DNA of 64,000 bases from Vibrio agarivorans (GCF_030409635.1 NZ_JAUFQF010000002.1:186001-250000), one strand, 5' to 3'; positions 36,957-46,350 are shown, counted from the first letter of the stretch. The notes: generated from the sequence alone by a model not told the origin. Program-made: numbers and translations.

Positions 36957-36990
36957 AGATATGAAGGCTCAAGCCTGAGCCTTCATATCT
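36957..36990. terminator. Hairpin between convergent malZ and amylase genes
   Basis: AGATATGAAGGCTC (36957-36970) pairs perfectly with GAGCCTTCATATCT (36977-36990), a 14-bp stem with a 6-nt loop. No T-run follows on either strand, so it may protect 3' ends rather than terminate by itself. Confidence 0.7.
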
Positions 36991-36996
36991 TGTGCG

Positions 36997-38595
36997 TTAA
37001 TTGGCGATTAAGAATCTCCCCTCAAATGGTGCGAGTTCAATCTCGAAAACACCGTTACTTAGCGCAATTGATTCGTTCGACAACAGATCTTTCAAAGTTC
37101 CTTCAATGCCAAGTTCATCCTGCGAGTATCTCAACGACTGATGCGATTCACCAATGTTCAAAGCAAACACAATTTGCTCATCACCCGACTGTTTCGTATC
37201 AACATATATATCGCCATTCGAAGTAATATTCGTTCTAACTCCCTGATAAAGCGCTGGGTAGTCTTCACGCAGATTCATTAACGTTGACACGTACTCTTTG
37301 AGATCAGCCTGATTGGCATCTAACGTTGCCGTTACTCCCTCTATTTTTGCGCTGCTTCTGGCAACGTGATCATCACAAACACCTCTTATTGCACAAGTAT
37401 TATTGTCTTCCTTGGCGGCAAAATCATCGACTTGATCGCCTATCTCATCGCCATAGTAAAGCGTAATTGGTCCTGTATAAGCAGCTTGGAAAGCAAACGC
37501 GGCTTTATGGCGCAGCCAGTACTCTTCATCGTTTGGCTGAGCAATGTCACCACGCTGAAGAAGATCGCCAAATCTGACTAGATCATGATTGCCAATCATT
37601 AAATTGGGTTGCGCGTGAGAAGGATACGCTTGGTGAGTCGTAAAACCGTTATCTAACCAATCGGCCGCTCTATCGCCATCACTGTTTTCATTGACAGCCA
37701 GTGTCTCTACGATGCGGTAACGCATGGGAAAATCAAAAGCAGAACACAGTGCAGGATTTTGTGTTGAGCCATACCCAGTTTCAGCAATGTAATCTTCACC
37801 ATTCCAAATCTCTGCCACCATATACCCTAGTGGATTGACTTCTTGGTCTTCACTGTTGGTGTACGTTACGCTTTGTGAGGCTTCATCTACGGCTTTACGA
37901 ATTTGTGTCCAGGCTTCTGTTGGGACTTGATAGGCTTGGTCTAATCGCCAGCCATCGATTTTAAGCTCGTTAATCCAATAGGTTGCGACCTCTTGATAAA
38001 ACTCGAGGCTTTGTGGGTAATCAACCGGATTACTCGGCCCCGAAGGGGTTAAGCCAGATGGTGAGTGTTCAATTAAACCATCTTTATGATGCCCAAAAAC
38101 CCCGTCAAAAAAGACATATAACCCTCGTCGATGTGCCTCATCGACCAGTTCACGGGCTGTTTCAAGATCGCCAAAACGAGGGTCGACGGAAAAATAGTCG
38201 GTTGCAAAATACCCTGTCGCATCCAATCTGTCAGCCCAGTGATCTTGGCCATCGATAGCTTCAGAGTGAAATATAGGCGTTAACCAGATCGCATTCACAC
38301 CCAGAGATTCAATATACTCTAAAGAATCGATAATCCCTTGAAGATCGCCTTTATGGTGACTAGTACCGTAACCTGTTCCATGACCAATACTATCGTCACC
38401 ATTGACGAAACTCTCCACCATGATTTGATAGGTTCTTAGTTGGTTACTGTTTTCAGCAACTTGTGAGGAGCACTGATAAGCATCAACGGGAGTCTCTCCT
38501 CCTGAACCACCTTCGCCACCAGAAGAGCCGCCACATGCTTGCAGTGCGCCAACAATGGCAACTGCCAATAGTGATTGGGTTATTTTTTTACTCAT
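36997..38595 (-). CDS. Lipoprotein alpha-amylase (GH13)
   Basis: This 532-residue protein starts at ATG 38595 with AAAGGAG upstream; an extension of 16 codons is rejected because the lipoprotein signal begins at MSKKITQSLLAVAIVG. The lipobox LQAC and the following Gly/Ser linker indicate an outer-membrane-linked lipoprotein. GH13 motifs are FFDGVFGHH, GWRLDQAYQ (nucleophile), VAEIWNGED (acid/base) and MIGNHDLVRF. It probably cuts starch or long maltodextrins in the periplasm or at the cell surface, feeding the maltoporin. It is third after lamB and malM, separated from malM by a terminator. Confidence 0.87.
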   Translation of the reverse strand: MSKKITQSLLAVAIVGALQACGGSSGGEGGSGGETPVDAYQCSSQVAENSNQLRTYQIMVESFVNGDDSIGHGTGYGTSHHKGDLQGIIDSLEYIESLGVNAIWLTPIFHSEAIDGQDHWADRLDATGYFATDYFSVDPRFGDLETARELVDEAHRRGLYVFFDGVFGHHKDGLIEHSPSGLTPSGPSNPVDYPQSLEFYQEVATYWINELKIDGWRLDQAYQVPTEAWTQIRKAVDEASQSVTYTNSEDQEVNPLGYMVAEIWNGEDYIAETGYGSTQNPALCSAFDFPMRYRIVETLAVNENSDGDRAADWLDNGFTTHQAYPSHAQPNLMIGNHDLVRFGDLLQRGDIAQPNDEEYWLRHKAAFAFQAAYTGPITLYYGDEIGDQVDDFAAKEDNNTCAIRGVCDDHVARSSAKIEGVTATLDANQADLKEYVSTLMNLREDYPALYQGVRTNITSNGDIYVDTKQSGDEQIVFALNIGESHQSLRYSQDELGIEGTLKDLLSNESIALSNGVFEIELAPFEGRFLIAN

Positions 38596-38613
38596 GAAAA
38601 CTCCTTTTTTGAA

Positions 38614-38641
38614 TAAAAAAAGGGAAGCATCTAGGCTTCCC
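38614..38641 (-). terminator. Intrinsic terminator between malM and the amylase gene
   Basis: On the minus strand, GGGAAGC (from 38641) pairs with GCTTCCC around a 6-nt loop and runs into seven T (38615-38621). It lies directly upstream of the amylase ribosome-binding site and should attenuate amylase expression. Confidence 0.8.
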
Positions 38642-38673
38642 AAATATCTTATTAGATAAGACTATAAAATGAA

Positions 38674-39588
38674 TTATTTGCTGTTTACGGCTTTAACGAA
38701 GGCTTCTTGTGCGCCTTCTACATTGAGAGCTTTTGCTTCATCTAGTAGAGCTAAAGCCTTGTCTAACATGCCTGCATTAACGGCATTCTCAATACTAGTA
38801 ATATAAAACTGCTGTTGTTCCACTGACAATGTCGTCTCATTTGACTCAATAACTGCAATTGTCGGAACGCTAGCTTTACTATTTAATTGAGCTTGACTCT
38901 CACGCTGTTCAAGCTCGCGCTTGAATTCCTCATGTGCAGTGTCAGAGCTACCCACCACAACTGCAGAATCCTCAATAAGAATCGCATCATCGACAGTAGC
39001 AACAATCGTCATTTCTCCATACGGAGAGTGAGGGATCACAGGGTTTGGTACATCCGGTGGATAATTACCACGAGCAATTGCGTCAAGTTTAACCGGGTGT
39101 AACACCTCGGACTCACCACTAATGAGCTCTGGCGTAGTGTAAATCAGTAACTTTACTTTCTGCTTACCTACAGGCTGTAAAGTAACTTCTGACACCAACC
39201 GATCACCTTCCAAGCCATAAGCATGCTTGTACTCAAAATCATCTGTGCCAAAAGCCTTTAAAATTTGGTTTTGTTCATTTAGAAGAAGCGCATTAGGATA
39301 GAACACGGACTTTTTAAAGTGGCTAACGATTTGTAAGTCAAGCTCCTTACCTTGTGTGTCTATATTAAACGCTGCTATGTAGCTCTTTCCTTCTGGAAGA
39401 ACTAATTTTTGGTTTGATTCATCTATTGAGAAGTTAATACGCTTTGTTGGTTCAACTTCTAACCACTTAACTTGAGAGTAGTTTTCCGCAACTCGCTCAA
39501 CGTTCGTTGAATCAAAAACAACCGTTTCTGTTGTCGTACAACCCAGCAAAGCCATGCTGATCGCGCAACCTAAGACTAATTGTTTCAT
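38674..39588 (-). CDS. malM: Maltose operon periplasmic protein MalM, predicted lipoprotein
   Basis: This 304-residue protein starts at ATG 39588, preceded by GAGGTG; 13 extra upstream codons are unsupported. The signal ends in a lipobox (MALLGC, about 12-17), so it is a lipoprotein here. The body (FSIDESNQKLVLPEGKSYIA; FYPNALLLNEQ; ARGNYPPDVPNPVIPHSPYG) is typical of MalM, a periplasmic protein of the maltose regulon that is still poorly understood in E. coli. It lies downstream of lamB as in enterobacteria (lamB-malM), with an intrinsic terminator between them. Confidence 0.88.
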   Translation of the reverse strand: MKQLVLGCAISMALLGCTTTETVVFDSTNVERVAENYSQVKWLEVEPTKRINFSIDESNQKLVLPEGKSYIAAFNIDTQGKELDLQIVSHFKKSVFYPNALLLNEQNQILKAFGTDDFEYKHAYGLEGDRLVSEVTLQPVGKQKVKLLIYTTPELISGESEVLHPVKLDAIARGNYPPDVPNPVIPHSPYGEMTIVATVDDAILIEDSAVVVGSSDTAHEEFKRELEQRESQAQLNSKASVPTIAVIESNETTLSVEQQQFYITSIENAVNAGMLDKALALLDEAKALNVEGAQEAFVKAVNSK

Positions 39589-39607
39589 TCGCACCTCATT
39601 CTCTGAT

Positions 39608-39637
39608 GAAAAAAGCCGACTTAACATAAGTCGGCTT
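39608..39637 (-). terminator. Intrinsic terminator between lamB and malM
   Basis: On the minus strand an 11-bp stem AAGCCGACTTA/TAAGTCGGCTT with a 3-nt loop is followed by T6. It is located after the lamB stop and before the malM start, so most lamB transcripts should end here, giving excess porin mRNA. Confidence 0.85.
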
Positions 39638-39670
39638 GATTTATGGACTTATAAAATTTAGGAGCTTAGC

Positions 39671-40870
39671 TTACCACCAAGCCTCTGCTTGAATACCTAC
39701 GCTGAACTCAGTGTCGTTATTAGTACCAAACGCGTTGTCATCTTCATGATCCATGAAGTATGAACCGTAGATACGAATTTCAGGACGAGCCCAGAAGCTT
39801 GAACCCGCAGACCATGCTTGAGCAACAGTTAGCTTAGAACCAGCTGAGTCTTCTGTTGTACCACTTTGCTTAACTTCGTCAGCGTAGTAACCCGCTTCAA
39901 AGATAGTCTTCATGTGATCATCCCATTTGTACACTGGACGAACAACTGCATTGTACGCTGTGATATCACCGTCGGCAGTATCTGATGCTTGTGAATACAT
40001 TACAGTGTGACCAACTTCCCAAGATTCGCCGAAGCCAGTTACACCCCAGTTGATGATACGGAAACCGTCTGCATCGTTGTTATCTTCACCACGATTGTAC
40101 CAACCGCCACCACCGTATGTAGCCATTTGCTTACCGTACGCTTTAGTACCGTACTGTAGAACTGTTTGGTTGAAACCGTTTGATAGGCCTTGACCAATAA
40201 CAGCTGTTAGCAATAGACCGTCGTCAGCACCAAGTTTCTGGTCTTGCATTTCATTAGCAAAATCGTACGCAAGAGCAAGTTCTAGATTTGCACCATCCCA
40301 AAGGTCAATACCAGCATAACGTGCATCAAATGTATAACCATTTACTTTTCCACCTTCAAAGTCCTCAGCATCATCATGCATGATTGCAAGTGATAGTTTA
40401 CCTGGACCAACTGATAGGTTTTCAATACCACCGCCAGCACCGCCAGATGTATCTAGGAAGTAGAAGTCAGTGATGTGAATATCTTTACGTTGGTAGTAAC
40501 GTTGACCAGCCCATAGAACCGCATCTTTATCGCTAAACAGACCCTTAGCTTGTACGTTCATAACACGTAGAGCAGGTTCAGTACCTTCCCAGTTATTGTT
40601 ACCGTTTTGACCGTAAGCAACTAGAGACTCAAGTTTAAAACTAACGTCACCTTGATTGTAAAGCTCCGCATTAAGGCCAAGCTCTGCATATAGGTCTTTC
40701 TCATTACCTAGACGACCAACTTTTGCTTTGTTGTACTCAACGTTCTCACCATTATCACCACTTAGACCAACACCAGCACGCATGTAACCGTGGAAATCAA
40801 CAGCAGCAGCAGAAGCGCCAGCAGATAGCGTCATAGCAACAGCAGCAGCAATTACACTTACTTTTTTCAT
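39671..40870 (-). CDS. lamB: Maltoporin LamB
   Basis: This 399-residue outer-membrane porin has a 22-residue signal peptide (MKKVSVIAAAVAMTLSAGAS, cleavage after ASA) and LamB landmarks: VDFHGYMRAGVG, WAGQRYYQRKDIHITDFYF (greasy-slide region) and repeated amphipathic strands ending in the aromatic C-terminus EAWW. It admits maltose and maltodextrins. Transcription leaves from the intergenic region shared with the divergent debranching enzyme gene, where MalT-box candidates lie. It heads the lamB-malM-amylase unit. Confidence 0.95.
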   Translation of the reverse strand: MKKVSVIAAAVAMTLSAGASAAAVDFHGYMRAGVGLSGDNGENVEYNKAKVGRLGNEKDLYAELGLNAELYNQGDVSFKLESLVAYGQNGNNNWEGTEPALRVMNVQAKGLFSDKDAVLWAGQRYYQRKDIHITDFYFLDTSGGAGGGIENLSVGPGKLSLAIMHDDAEDFEGGKVNGYTFDARYAGIDLWDGANLELALAYDFANEMQDQKLGADDGLLLTAVIGQGLSNGFNQTVLQYGTKAYGKQMATYGGGGWYNRGEDNNDADGFRIINWGVTGFGESWEVGHTVMYSQASDTADGDITAYNAVVRPVYKWDDHMKTIFEAGYYADEVKQSGTTEDSAGSKLTVAQAWSAGSSFWARPEIRIYGSYFMDHEDDNAFGTNNDTEFSVGIQAEAWW

Positions 40871-41033
40871 TATTAACTCCGTTTAGGTTTTTTATTCTTT
40901 TCCTCTCTTATCACCCTAAAAGGCAGAAATAGGGACAACAGAAAAGAGAGGTAAGATGGGATTGCACTCTTTGGTGCTTTCCCCGTTTTGTTTCAACGGT
41001 GTCTAGATTAAGCGAGTTGGGTAAGGTTGACGT

Positions 41034-41131
41034 CCTCCACCCCCATTTAATTTAGGGGGGATGAGAAAGGAGGAGAAAAAGGGGCGTACGCCTTTATTTT
41101 CGGTTAGATCACACAATTTAGGGGGAGGAGG
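41034..41131. promoter_or_regulatory. MalT-box cluster between lamB and the debranching enzyme gene
   Basis: Within the 440-bp divergent region 40871-41310 three decamers fit the MalT consensus GGGGA(T/G)GAGG: a perfect match GGGGAGGAGG at 41122-41131, GGGGATGAGA at 41057-41066 (one mismatch) and, on the minus strand, GGGGTGGAGG at 41034-41043 (one mismatch). A CRP-like half-site (TGTGATCTA on the minus strand, about 41107-41115) lies between them. Bidirectional MalT activation of both flanking genes is inferred; the malT gene itself is not in the window. Confidence 0.7.
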
Positions 41132-41310
41132 AGAGGCATTGATCACAAGTTCAATTTGAAAGTGTTAGCTTGCTCAAATTTTCAAAAAGATGACAAAGTA
41201 AAAACGAAATAAAAAAATAGTAAATTTTTATCAGAATGTGGCTCTTGCATTTATTCGGACAAAGTTTTCTACTATTAGTTCACACGGATGAACAAAAAAA
41301 CGACGATAAA

Positions 41311-43269
41311 ATGAACAATAATCGACCTATACCACTACAACTCGGTGCGACACTTGATGATTCTGGATGCCTGTTTGCTATCCACGCGCCGCACCAGCCT
41401 TATTTAAAGCTCGCGCTATTCAGTGAAAACAACACTTACGAAACCTATCCACTCGAAATCGACTGCTTGGGTGTGCAATCTGCTTATGTTAAAGGCGTCA
41501 AAGCAGGCCAACGCTATGGCTATATTGGTCGTGTTGACGGCAAGCCTCACTTTCTCTCAGACCCTTATGCAAAGGCACTTGATGGACAAGCTATTTACCC
41601 ACGCCCGTTTGATTCAGAAAATAGCTTCTATTTACCCAAGTGCCTGGTGGTTGATGATAGCTTTGATTGGCAGCAAACCGACCATCCTTATATTCCGCGC
41701 GAAGAGACCATACTGTTTGAAACGCATGTAAAGGGTCTGACGAAACGTAATGCGTTTGTTGATGAACAAGATCAAGGCACCTACCTTGGTTTGATTAATC
41801 CAACCATGTTGGAGTTCTATAAAAAGCAGAATATCAACACTATTCAGCTGCTTCCTATTGCCGCCTGTCTCGATGAGCCTCACCTTGAGCCATTAGATAA
41901 AGTTAATTACTGGGGTTATAACCCTTACATTTTCATGGCACCAGACCCACGTTTTGCCCGTCAAGATGCCGTAACAGAGCTAAAAACAGCAGTGCGTGAA
42001 CTGCATCGCAATGGGATTGAGGTGATTTTAGATGTGGTTTATAACCACACGGCAGAAGGTGGTGATGGCGGTGCGGTGCTCAACCTGAAGGCGCTCGATC
42101 CTCGCTACTATTTAATGCATGACCATCACTTTGTGAACTACACAGGGTGTGGCAACACGGTGGATCTTGATTACCAACCGTCATTGAACTTAGTGATGGA
42201 TACCCTACGCTATTGGGTGACAGAGTATAAGATCGACGGCTTCCGCTTTGATCTTGCTGCAACACTAGGACGTAACGGCGATCAATTTAATAAAAGAGCC
42301 GCTTTTTTCCGCGCTGTCGCGCAAGATCCTGTACTAAGCAAGATCAAATTGATCGCCGAACCTTGGGATATCGGTCCGAATGGCTATCAAGTCGGTCAGT
42401 TCCCACTCGGTTGGAATGAGTGTAATGATAAGCTGCGTGACATTACGCGTAGTTTCTGGCGTGGTGATCACGGCTACCTGAAAGAGTTTGCCACGCGATT
42501 AATGGGTTCACGTGACTTATACAGCGCCGCAAATTGGCCATATAACATGACCGTGAACTATATTACCTACCACGATGGTTTCACCATGCAGGACTTAGTG
42601 TCTTATAAACATAAGCACAACAAAGCGAACGGTGAAAATAACCGTGATGGCCACGGTGACAACCGCTCTGAAAACTACGGTGTTGAAGGCCCAACCGAAA
42701 ATCACACCATTAATGAGCTACGTGAGAAGCAAAAGCGTAACTTCATGACCAGTGTGCTGTTTGCCTTTGGTATTCCTCACATCTTGACCGCAGATGTCCT
42801 ATCCCATACCCAGCAAGGCAACAATAATGCCTATTGCCAAGACAACAACATTAGTTGGCTAGATTGGCAGATGAATGAGCGTAAAAACGCATTTAAAGAT
42901 TGGTTGGCTAAAATGCTTCAAGCGCGCCTGACCTACATGGTGCCGTTTGTTAAAGCGTTCAGTGGCCCAACTCGCAATCTTAACCGTGTCTATTGGCGTC
43001 GGGTAGATGGCGGTGCGATGTCGCATGATGATTGGAATCAACTGCGCTCAGTCGCAATGCACATGGGTATTGGCCAAGATGGCAATGAGTTGTTCTATTG
43101 TATTAACCAAACCAACGCGCCGGCTCGTTTCTCTTTACCAGATGACAGAGCGCAGACATGGAAAATGATCTGTAACACCGACTCTCACGAGCTGCACCGC
43201 AGTGTAGATGAAAAGCAGGTGTTAGTTGAACCTTGCTCGATTGCTATTTTCCACTACCAAGCCAATTGA
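41311..43269 (+). CDS. GlgX-like glycogen/maltodextrin debranching enzyme (isoamylase type, GH13)
   Basis: This protein has 652 residues from ATG 41311, where the family N-terminus starts (PLQLGATLDDSGCLFAIHAP); an ATG at 41236 would add 25 residues without a ribosome-binding site, so the start is uncertain. An N-terminal CBM48 domain (about 8-100) precedes the catalytic barrel. Catalytic motifs are VILDVVYNHTAEG, DGFRFDLAATLG (nucleophile), LIAEPWDIG (acid/base) and ITYHDGFTMQDL. Length and motifs are those of GlgX, which hydrolyses alpha-1,6 branches. Placement opposite lamB with MalT boxes suggests a pullulanase-like role in maltodextrin uptake and use. Confidence 0.83.
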   Translation: MNNNRPIPLQLGATLDDSGCLFAIHAPHQPYLKLALFSENNTYETYPLEIDCLGVQSAYVKGVKAGQRYGYIGRVDGKPHFLSDPYAKALDGQAIYPRPFDSENSFYLPKCLVVDDSFDWQQTDHPYIPREETILFETHVKGLTKRNAFVDEQDQGTYLGLINPTMLEFYKKQNINTIQLLPIAACLDEPHLEPLDKVNYWGYNPYIFMAPDPRFARQDAVTELKTAVRELHRNGIEVILDVVYNHTAEGGDGGAVLNLKALDPRYYLMHDHHFVNYTGCGNTVDLDYQPSLNLVMDTLRYWVTEYKIDGFRFDLAATLGRNGDQFNKRAAFFRAVAQDPVLSKIKLIAEPWDIGPNGYQVGQFPLGWNECNDKLRDITRSFWRGDHGYLKEFATRLMGSRDLYSAANWPYNMTVNYITYHDGFTMQDLVSYKHKHNKANGENNRDGHGDNRSENYGVEGPTENHTINELREKQKRNFMTSVLFAFGIPHILTADVLSHTQQGNNNAYCQDNNISWLDWQMNERKNAFKDWLAKMLQARLTYMVPFVKAFSGPTRNLNRVYWRRVDGGAMSHDDWNQLRSVAMHMGIGQDGNELFYCINQTNAPARFSLPDDRAQTWKMICNTDSHELHRSVDEKQVLVEPCSIAIFHYQAN

Positions 43270-43288
43270 TCATTCTGAGCTTGATCCC

Positions 43289-43314
43289 AGGGCAGCACTC
43301 GCTGCCCTTTGTTT
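43289..43314 (+). terminator. Intrinsic terminator after the debranching enzyme gene
   Basis: AGGGCAGC (43289-43296) pairs with GCTGCCCT (43301-43308) over a 4-nt loop, followed by TTGTTTT. Confidence 0.85.
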
Positions 43315-43380
43315 TGCCTCTCCGTCAATAATTCCTATTTTTTAACAAATTAACCTAGCTAATTTGGCTTGCGCACAAAG

Positions 43381-43396
43381 TGTGATCTAGTTAACA
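43381..43396. promoter_or_regulatory. Candidate CRP site upstream of the diguanylate cyclase gene
   Basis: TGTGA-TCTAGT-TAACA matches the CRP consensus at nine of ten core bases and even keeps the TCTAG centre of the ideal site. It is centred about 51 bp before the first ATG of the GGDEF gene. Confidence 0.5.
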
Positions 43397-43439
43397 TCTA
43401 AAAACTAATAAAACTAAATAGCTGTAACAAAAATAAGAC

Positions 43440-45281
43440 ATGCGCAGAAAGTGCTACATTTTACTCCGTCGCTGTCTTAAATCTGCAGAGCAACAACGTC
43501 AAATAGAGCAAGGAATGGCTTTACCTAAAATACTGATAAAAACCCTACCGCCAAGTCTATTTTTACTTAGCGCAGGGCTACTTTACTCCGCCTTTCAACA
43601 AGTGCAGTTAACGGAACATCAAGCACAAATTGAGTCGAAACGAAACCTGCAAATCGCAGAGCAGATTGTTGACTCACTGCTCAACGCAGCCGTCAGTAAA
43701 ATCTTTCAGCTTGAACAAGCGCAGCAAACACAATCCCTTGGTGAAATCGCTCAATCTATTTTAGATAAGCATGTTGCCTATAGTGACATCATGTCAGTCG
43801 ATAGCAGTCGCGGTGATTACTTCTCGTTTACTGATCAGAAACGTTATGCTTTGCCTAACGCTGAACTGACTTGGCGACCAATCAACGATCTAGCGAAACA
43901 ATTTTGGTTTTCGTCGATTTATAAAAATCATCAAGACCGCTGGGTGTTTGCACTGAAACATCAAAAATCGCACTCAAGCGAAGAGTTTTGGATTCAGTTT
44001 GATCTTCAGATCACCTCTTCACGACTTGAAGCGTTAAAAACTCTGTCTAACGGCTATTTGTTTATTGTCGAGCAGCAAAGTGGTTTGATCGTGATTCATC
44101 CCGACTTACAACGCATTGGCACGCCATCGGTCAGCTATCAATCGGGTATTGCCCAGCGTGTTCTTAAAGGGGAACGTTCTGGTGAGCACGAGTACTATTA
44201 CAAAACCCAGTTTAAAGTGAGTCAGTTTGATCTTGATGACGACACTGGTTGGGTTTATGTCTCAGGCACTGACCGTAAAGAGATCTTAGCCGCCTCGCAC
44301 CAGTTCGCGATAGCGGGCGTAATCCTGTTGGTGATTATCTTTTCTGCGGTGATTAGAAGCTATCTTTTAAACCAACTGAACTCAGCGCTCAAGGCACTTG
44401 CGCAGCAAGAGGATTTGAACCAGTTCAAACAAGCATTAAAAGCCATTTTTGATCGCTTCTTTTACCATCGAGGGTTAACCTTCTGCGTGTATGACGCCCA
44501 CCACCATCAGTTTCAAACCCTCGACTATCACGGTAACTTACAAAACGTGGTAGAAGACCCAAACTTGGCCAAGGTGCTTGTTGAGCGCCCGGTGCGTTTC
44601 TTAACGCAAAAGTCGGCCGATAAGGTCGCTAAAACCCTAAAACTGCGCCACAGACACTACTGTATTCCGCTAAAAACCAATGAGGGGCTGTTGGGTGTGG
44701 TCTATCTGCAAACCGCATTGCCTGTCCCGTATGCGCTGCTGTGTGCGATACAAACATACAGCGAAGTGGCTCTGGCCAACCTGCTGCTATCACAGCGGTT
44801 GAAAAGCAAAGATGTTATGACTCAGCTCGACAATAAGCTGACCATTCGTGAAAAGATCAATGAACACCTCACCTTGCCTCACACCTATTTTGCCATGTTA
44901 GACATTGATCATTTTAAACAGATCAACGACAACTTTGGCCATCAATGTGGGGATAAGGTCATCATTCAAGCGGCACTATTGATGGAAAAGTGCTTCCCGA
45001 AACCGGGTGCCATCAGTATCGCGCGTTACGGCGGTGAAGAGTTTTGTATTCTCTTTCGTGCCAACAATGAAAATGACGCCTACGACCAGTGCGAACTGCT
45101 CAGACAGCGTATCGAAAACTCGCCATTGCCCTTCAATCAACATCAAGTACGTTATACCGTCAGTATCGGCATCACCCAAATCCGCGACAGCCAACACATC
45201 ACCATTGGCCGAGCAGACAAAGCTCTCTACCAAGCCAAAGGTTTAGGTCGTAATCAGGTGGTTTTGAACACCTTTGAATAA
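43440..45281 (+). CDS. Membrane-bound diguanylate cyclase (Cache-like sensor plus GGDEF)
   Basis: This protein has 613 residues; ATG 43440 lacks a ribosome-binding site, and ATG 43515 at the membrane helix (MALPKILIKTLPPSLFLLSA) is an alternative. It has an N-terminal helix, a periplasmic sensor of about 240 residues (GYLFIVEQQSGLIVIHPDLQ, a Cache-type pattern), a second helix at about 285-305 and a GAF-like segment. The GGDEF domain at the C-terminus has active site RYGGEEF and DIDHFKQINDNFGHQCGD. The RxxD inhibitory site is absent. It should make c-di-GMP, which the VpsT-like regulators of this window may sense. Confidence 0.88.
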   Translation: MRRKCYILLRRCLKSAEQQRQIEQGMALPKILIKTLPPSLFLLSAGLLYSAFQQVQLTEHQAQIESKRNLQIAEQIVDSLLNAAVSKIFQLEQAQQTQSLGEIAQSILDKHVAYSDIMSVDSSRGDYFSFTDQKRYALPNAELTWRPINDLAKQFWFSSIYKNHQDRWVFALKHQKSHSSEEFWIQFDLQITSSRLEALKTLSNGYLFIVEQQSGLIVIHPDLQRIGTPSVSYQSGIAQRVLKGERSGEHEYYYKTQFKVSQFDLDDDTGWVYVSGTDRKEILAASHQFAIAGVILLVIIFSAVIRSYLLNQLNSALKALAQQEDLNQFKQALKAIFDRFFYHRGLTFCVYDAHHHQFQTLDYHGNLQNVVEDPNLAKVLVERPVRFLTQKSADKVAKTLKLRHRHYCIPLKTNEGLLGVVYLQTALPVPYALLCAIQTYSEVALANLLLSQRLKSKDVMTQLDNKLTIREKINEHLTLPHTYFAMLDIDHFKQINDNFGHQCGDKVIIQAALLMEKCFPKPGAISIARYGGEEFCILFRANNENDAYDQCELLRQRIENSPLPFNQHQVRYTVSIGITQIRDSQHITIGRADKALYQAKGLGRNQVVLNTFE

Positions 45282-45297
45282 CCACAACTAACCCACC

Positions 45298-45327
45298 TCA
45301 AGAGAGTCACCACACCGGCTCTCTTGA
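45298..45327 (+). terminator. Hairpin after the diguanylate cyclase gene
   Basis: TCAAGAGAG (45298-45306) pairs with CTCTCTTGA (45319-45327) around a 12-nt loop. There is only a short T content downstream, so termination strength is uncertain. A GGTTGAA-like repeat (45331-45353) follows directly. Confidence 0.55.
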
Positions 45328-45330
45328 ATT

Positions 45331-45353
45331 CCAACCTTCTACCTTGTACCTTC
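45331..45353. repeat. Degenerate GGTTGAA-family intergenic repeat
   Basis: The stretch beginning CCAACCTTCTACCTTG reads GAAGGTACAAGGTAGAAGG in reverse complement. It shares the GAAGGT(T/A) unit with the tandem array at 54225 and the inverted pair at 28758/28888. Confidence 0.5.
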
Positions 45354-45460
45354 TCTATTATTTCTCACCACCCCAGCCACAACACAATTCTCCCCCAACA
45401 TTCGCCCTCCTCTATTAACAACAGGTATACTGTCAACAAACCCAACATTAAGCACTCTCT

Positions 45461-46345
45461 ATGATCAATCGCACTTGGCTTAGCACATTCAAAACACTGG
45501 TCGAAGTTGGCCACTTTACTCAAACAGCGGAAAAGCTGTTTATGACTCAACCTGGGGTCAGTCAACATGTGCGTAAACTCGAGCAAGCGTGTGGGCATGC
45601 GCTGTTGACTCGTTATCAAAAACGTTTTGATCTCACCGAGCAGGGGCAGTTAATGTATCAATATGCCTGCCAGATTGAACAACAAGAGAGTGACCTAGCA
45701 GAAGCGATGCAGTTGGACTCACCGCACATTGGTGAATGTAAACTGGCGTGTTCAGGCGCTATCGCTCTTTATCTATATCCAAAGCTACTTGAGTTACAAA
45801 AGCAGTACCCACGCTTGCAACTGCCGGTAGAGGCTGCGCCGAACACAAGTATTCTGACTCATGTTCATGAAGGGAAAATTGATTTAGGCATTGTGACTAC
45901 CATCGATCACCCTGAACTCTACAATATAGATCCCCTGGGTGATGAAGAACTATGCCTGATTTTGCCCAAAGACTATGCTGGCAAGACGCTCGATTTTGAT
46001 GGGTTAAATGCGTTGGGGTTAATTGGTCACCCAGATGCGCAGCGCTATCTTAATCTTTACTTCTCTCGTTGCGGCGAGCCAGCTCTTGAGCAGCTCAACG
46101 CAGAGACGTTTTATCGCTCTGGGTACATGAATCAAATTCATCAGATTTTGTTGCCTGTCGCTCAAGGTTTAGGCTTTACCATTTTGGCGCAAGCCGCAGT
46201 TGAAAGCTGCGCTTTCAAAGACGAGCTGGTGGTCTATCAACCGAAGACGCCAGTGAAGCTACCCCTATCACTCATCCATAAGGCGCAAAGACACCTACCC
46301 GCACGCAAGGCGCTGATCAAAGAGTATATCCTTGAGCAGTTTTGA
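45461..46345 (+). CDS. LysR-family transcriptional regulator
   Basis: The 294-residue protein has the N-terminal winged helix-turn-helix (FKTLVEVGHFTQTAEKLFMT, QPGVSQHVRKLEQACG, LTRYQKRFDLTEQG) and a periplasmic-binding-like effector domain (about 90-290). No target gene is adjacent in divergent orientation, so the regulated genes are unknown. A chromosome II centromere site lies six bases beyond its stop, between it and a convergent small gene. Confidence 0.88.
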   Translation: MINRTWLSTFKTLVEVGHFTQTAEKLFMTQPGVSQHVRKLEQACGHALLTRYQKRFDLTEQGQLMYQYACQIEQQESDLAEAMQLDSPHIGECKLACSGAIALYLYPKLLELQKQYPRLQLPVEAAPNTSILTHVHEGKIDLGIVTTIDHPELYNIDPLGDEELCLILPKDYAGKTLDFDGLNALGLIGHPDAQRYLNLYFSRCGEPALEQLNAETFYRSGYMNQIHQILLPVAQGLGFTILAQAAVESCAFKDELVVYQPKTPVKLPLSLIHKAQRHLPARKALIKEYILEQF

Positions 46346-46350
46346 CAGCT

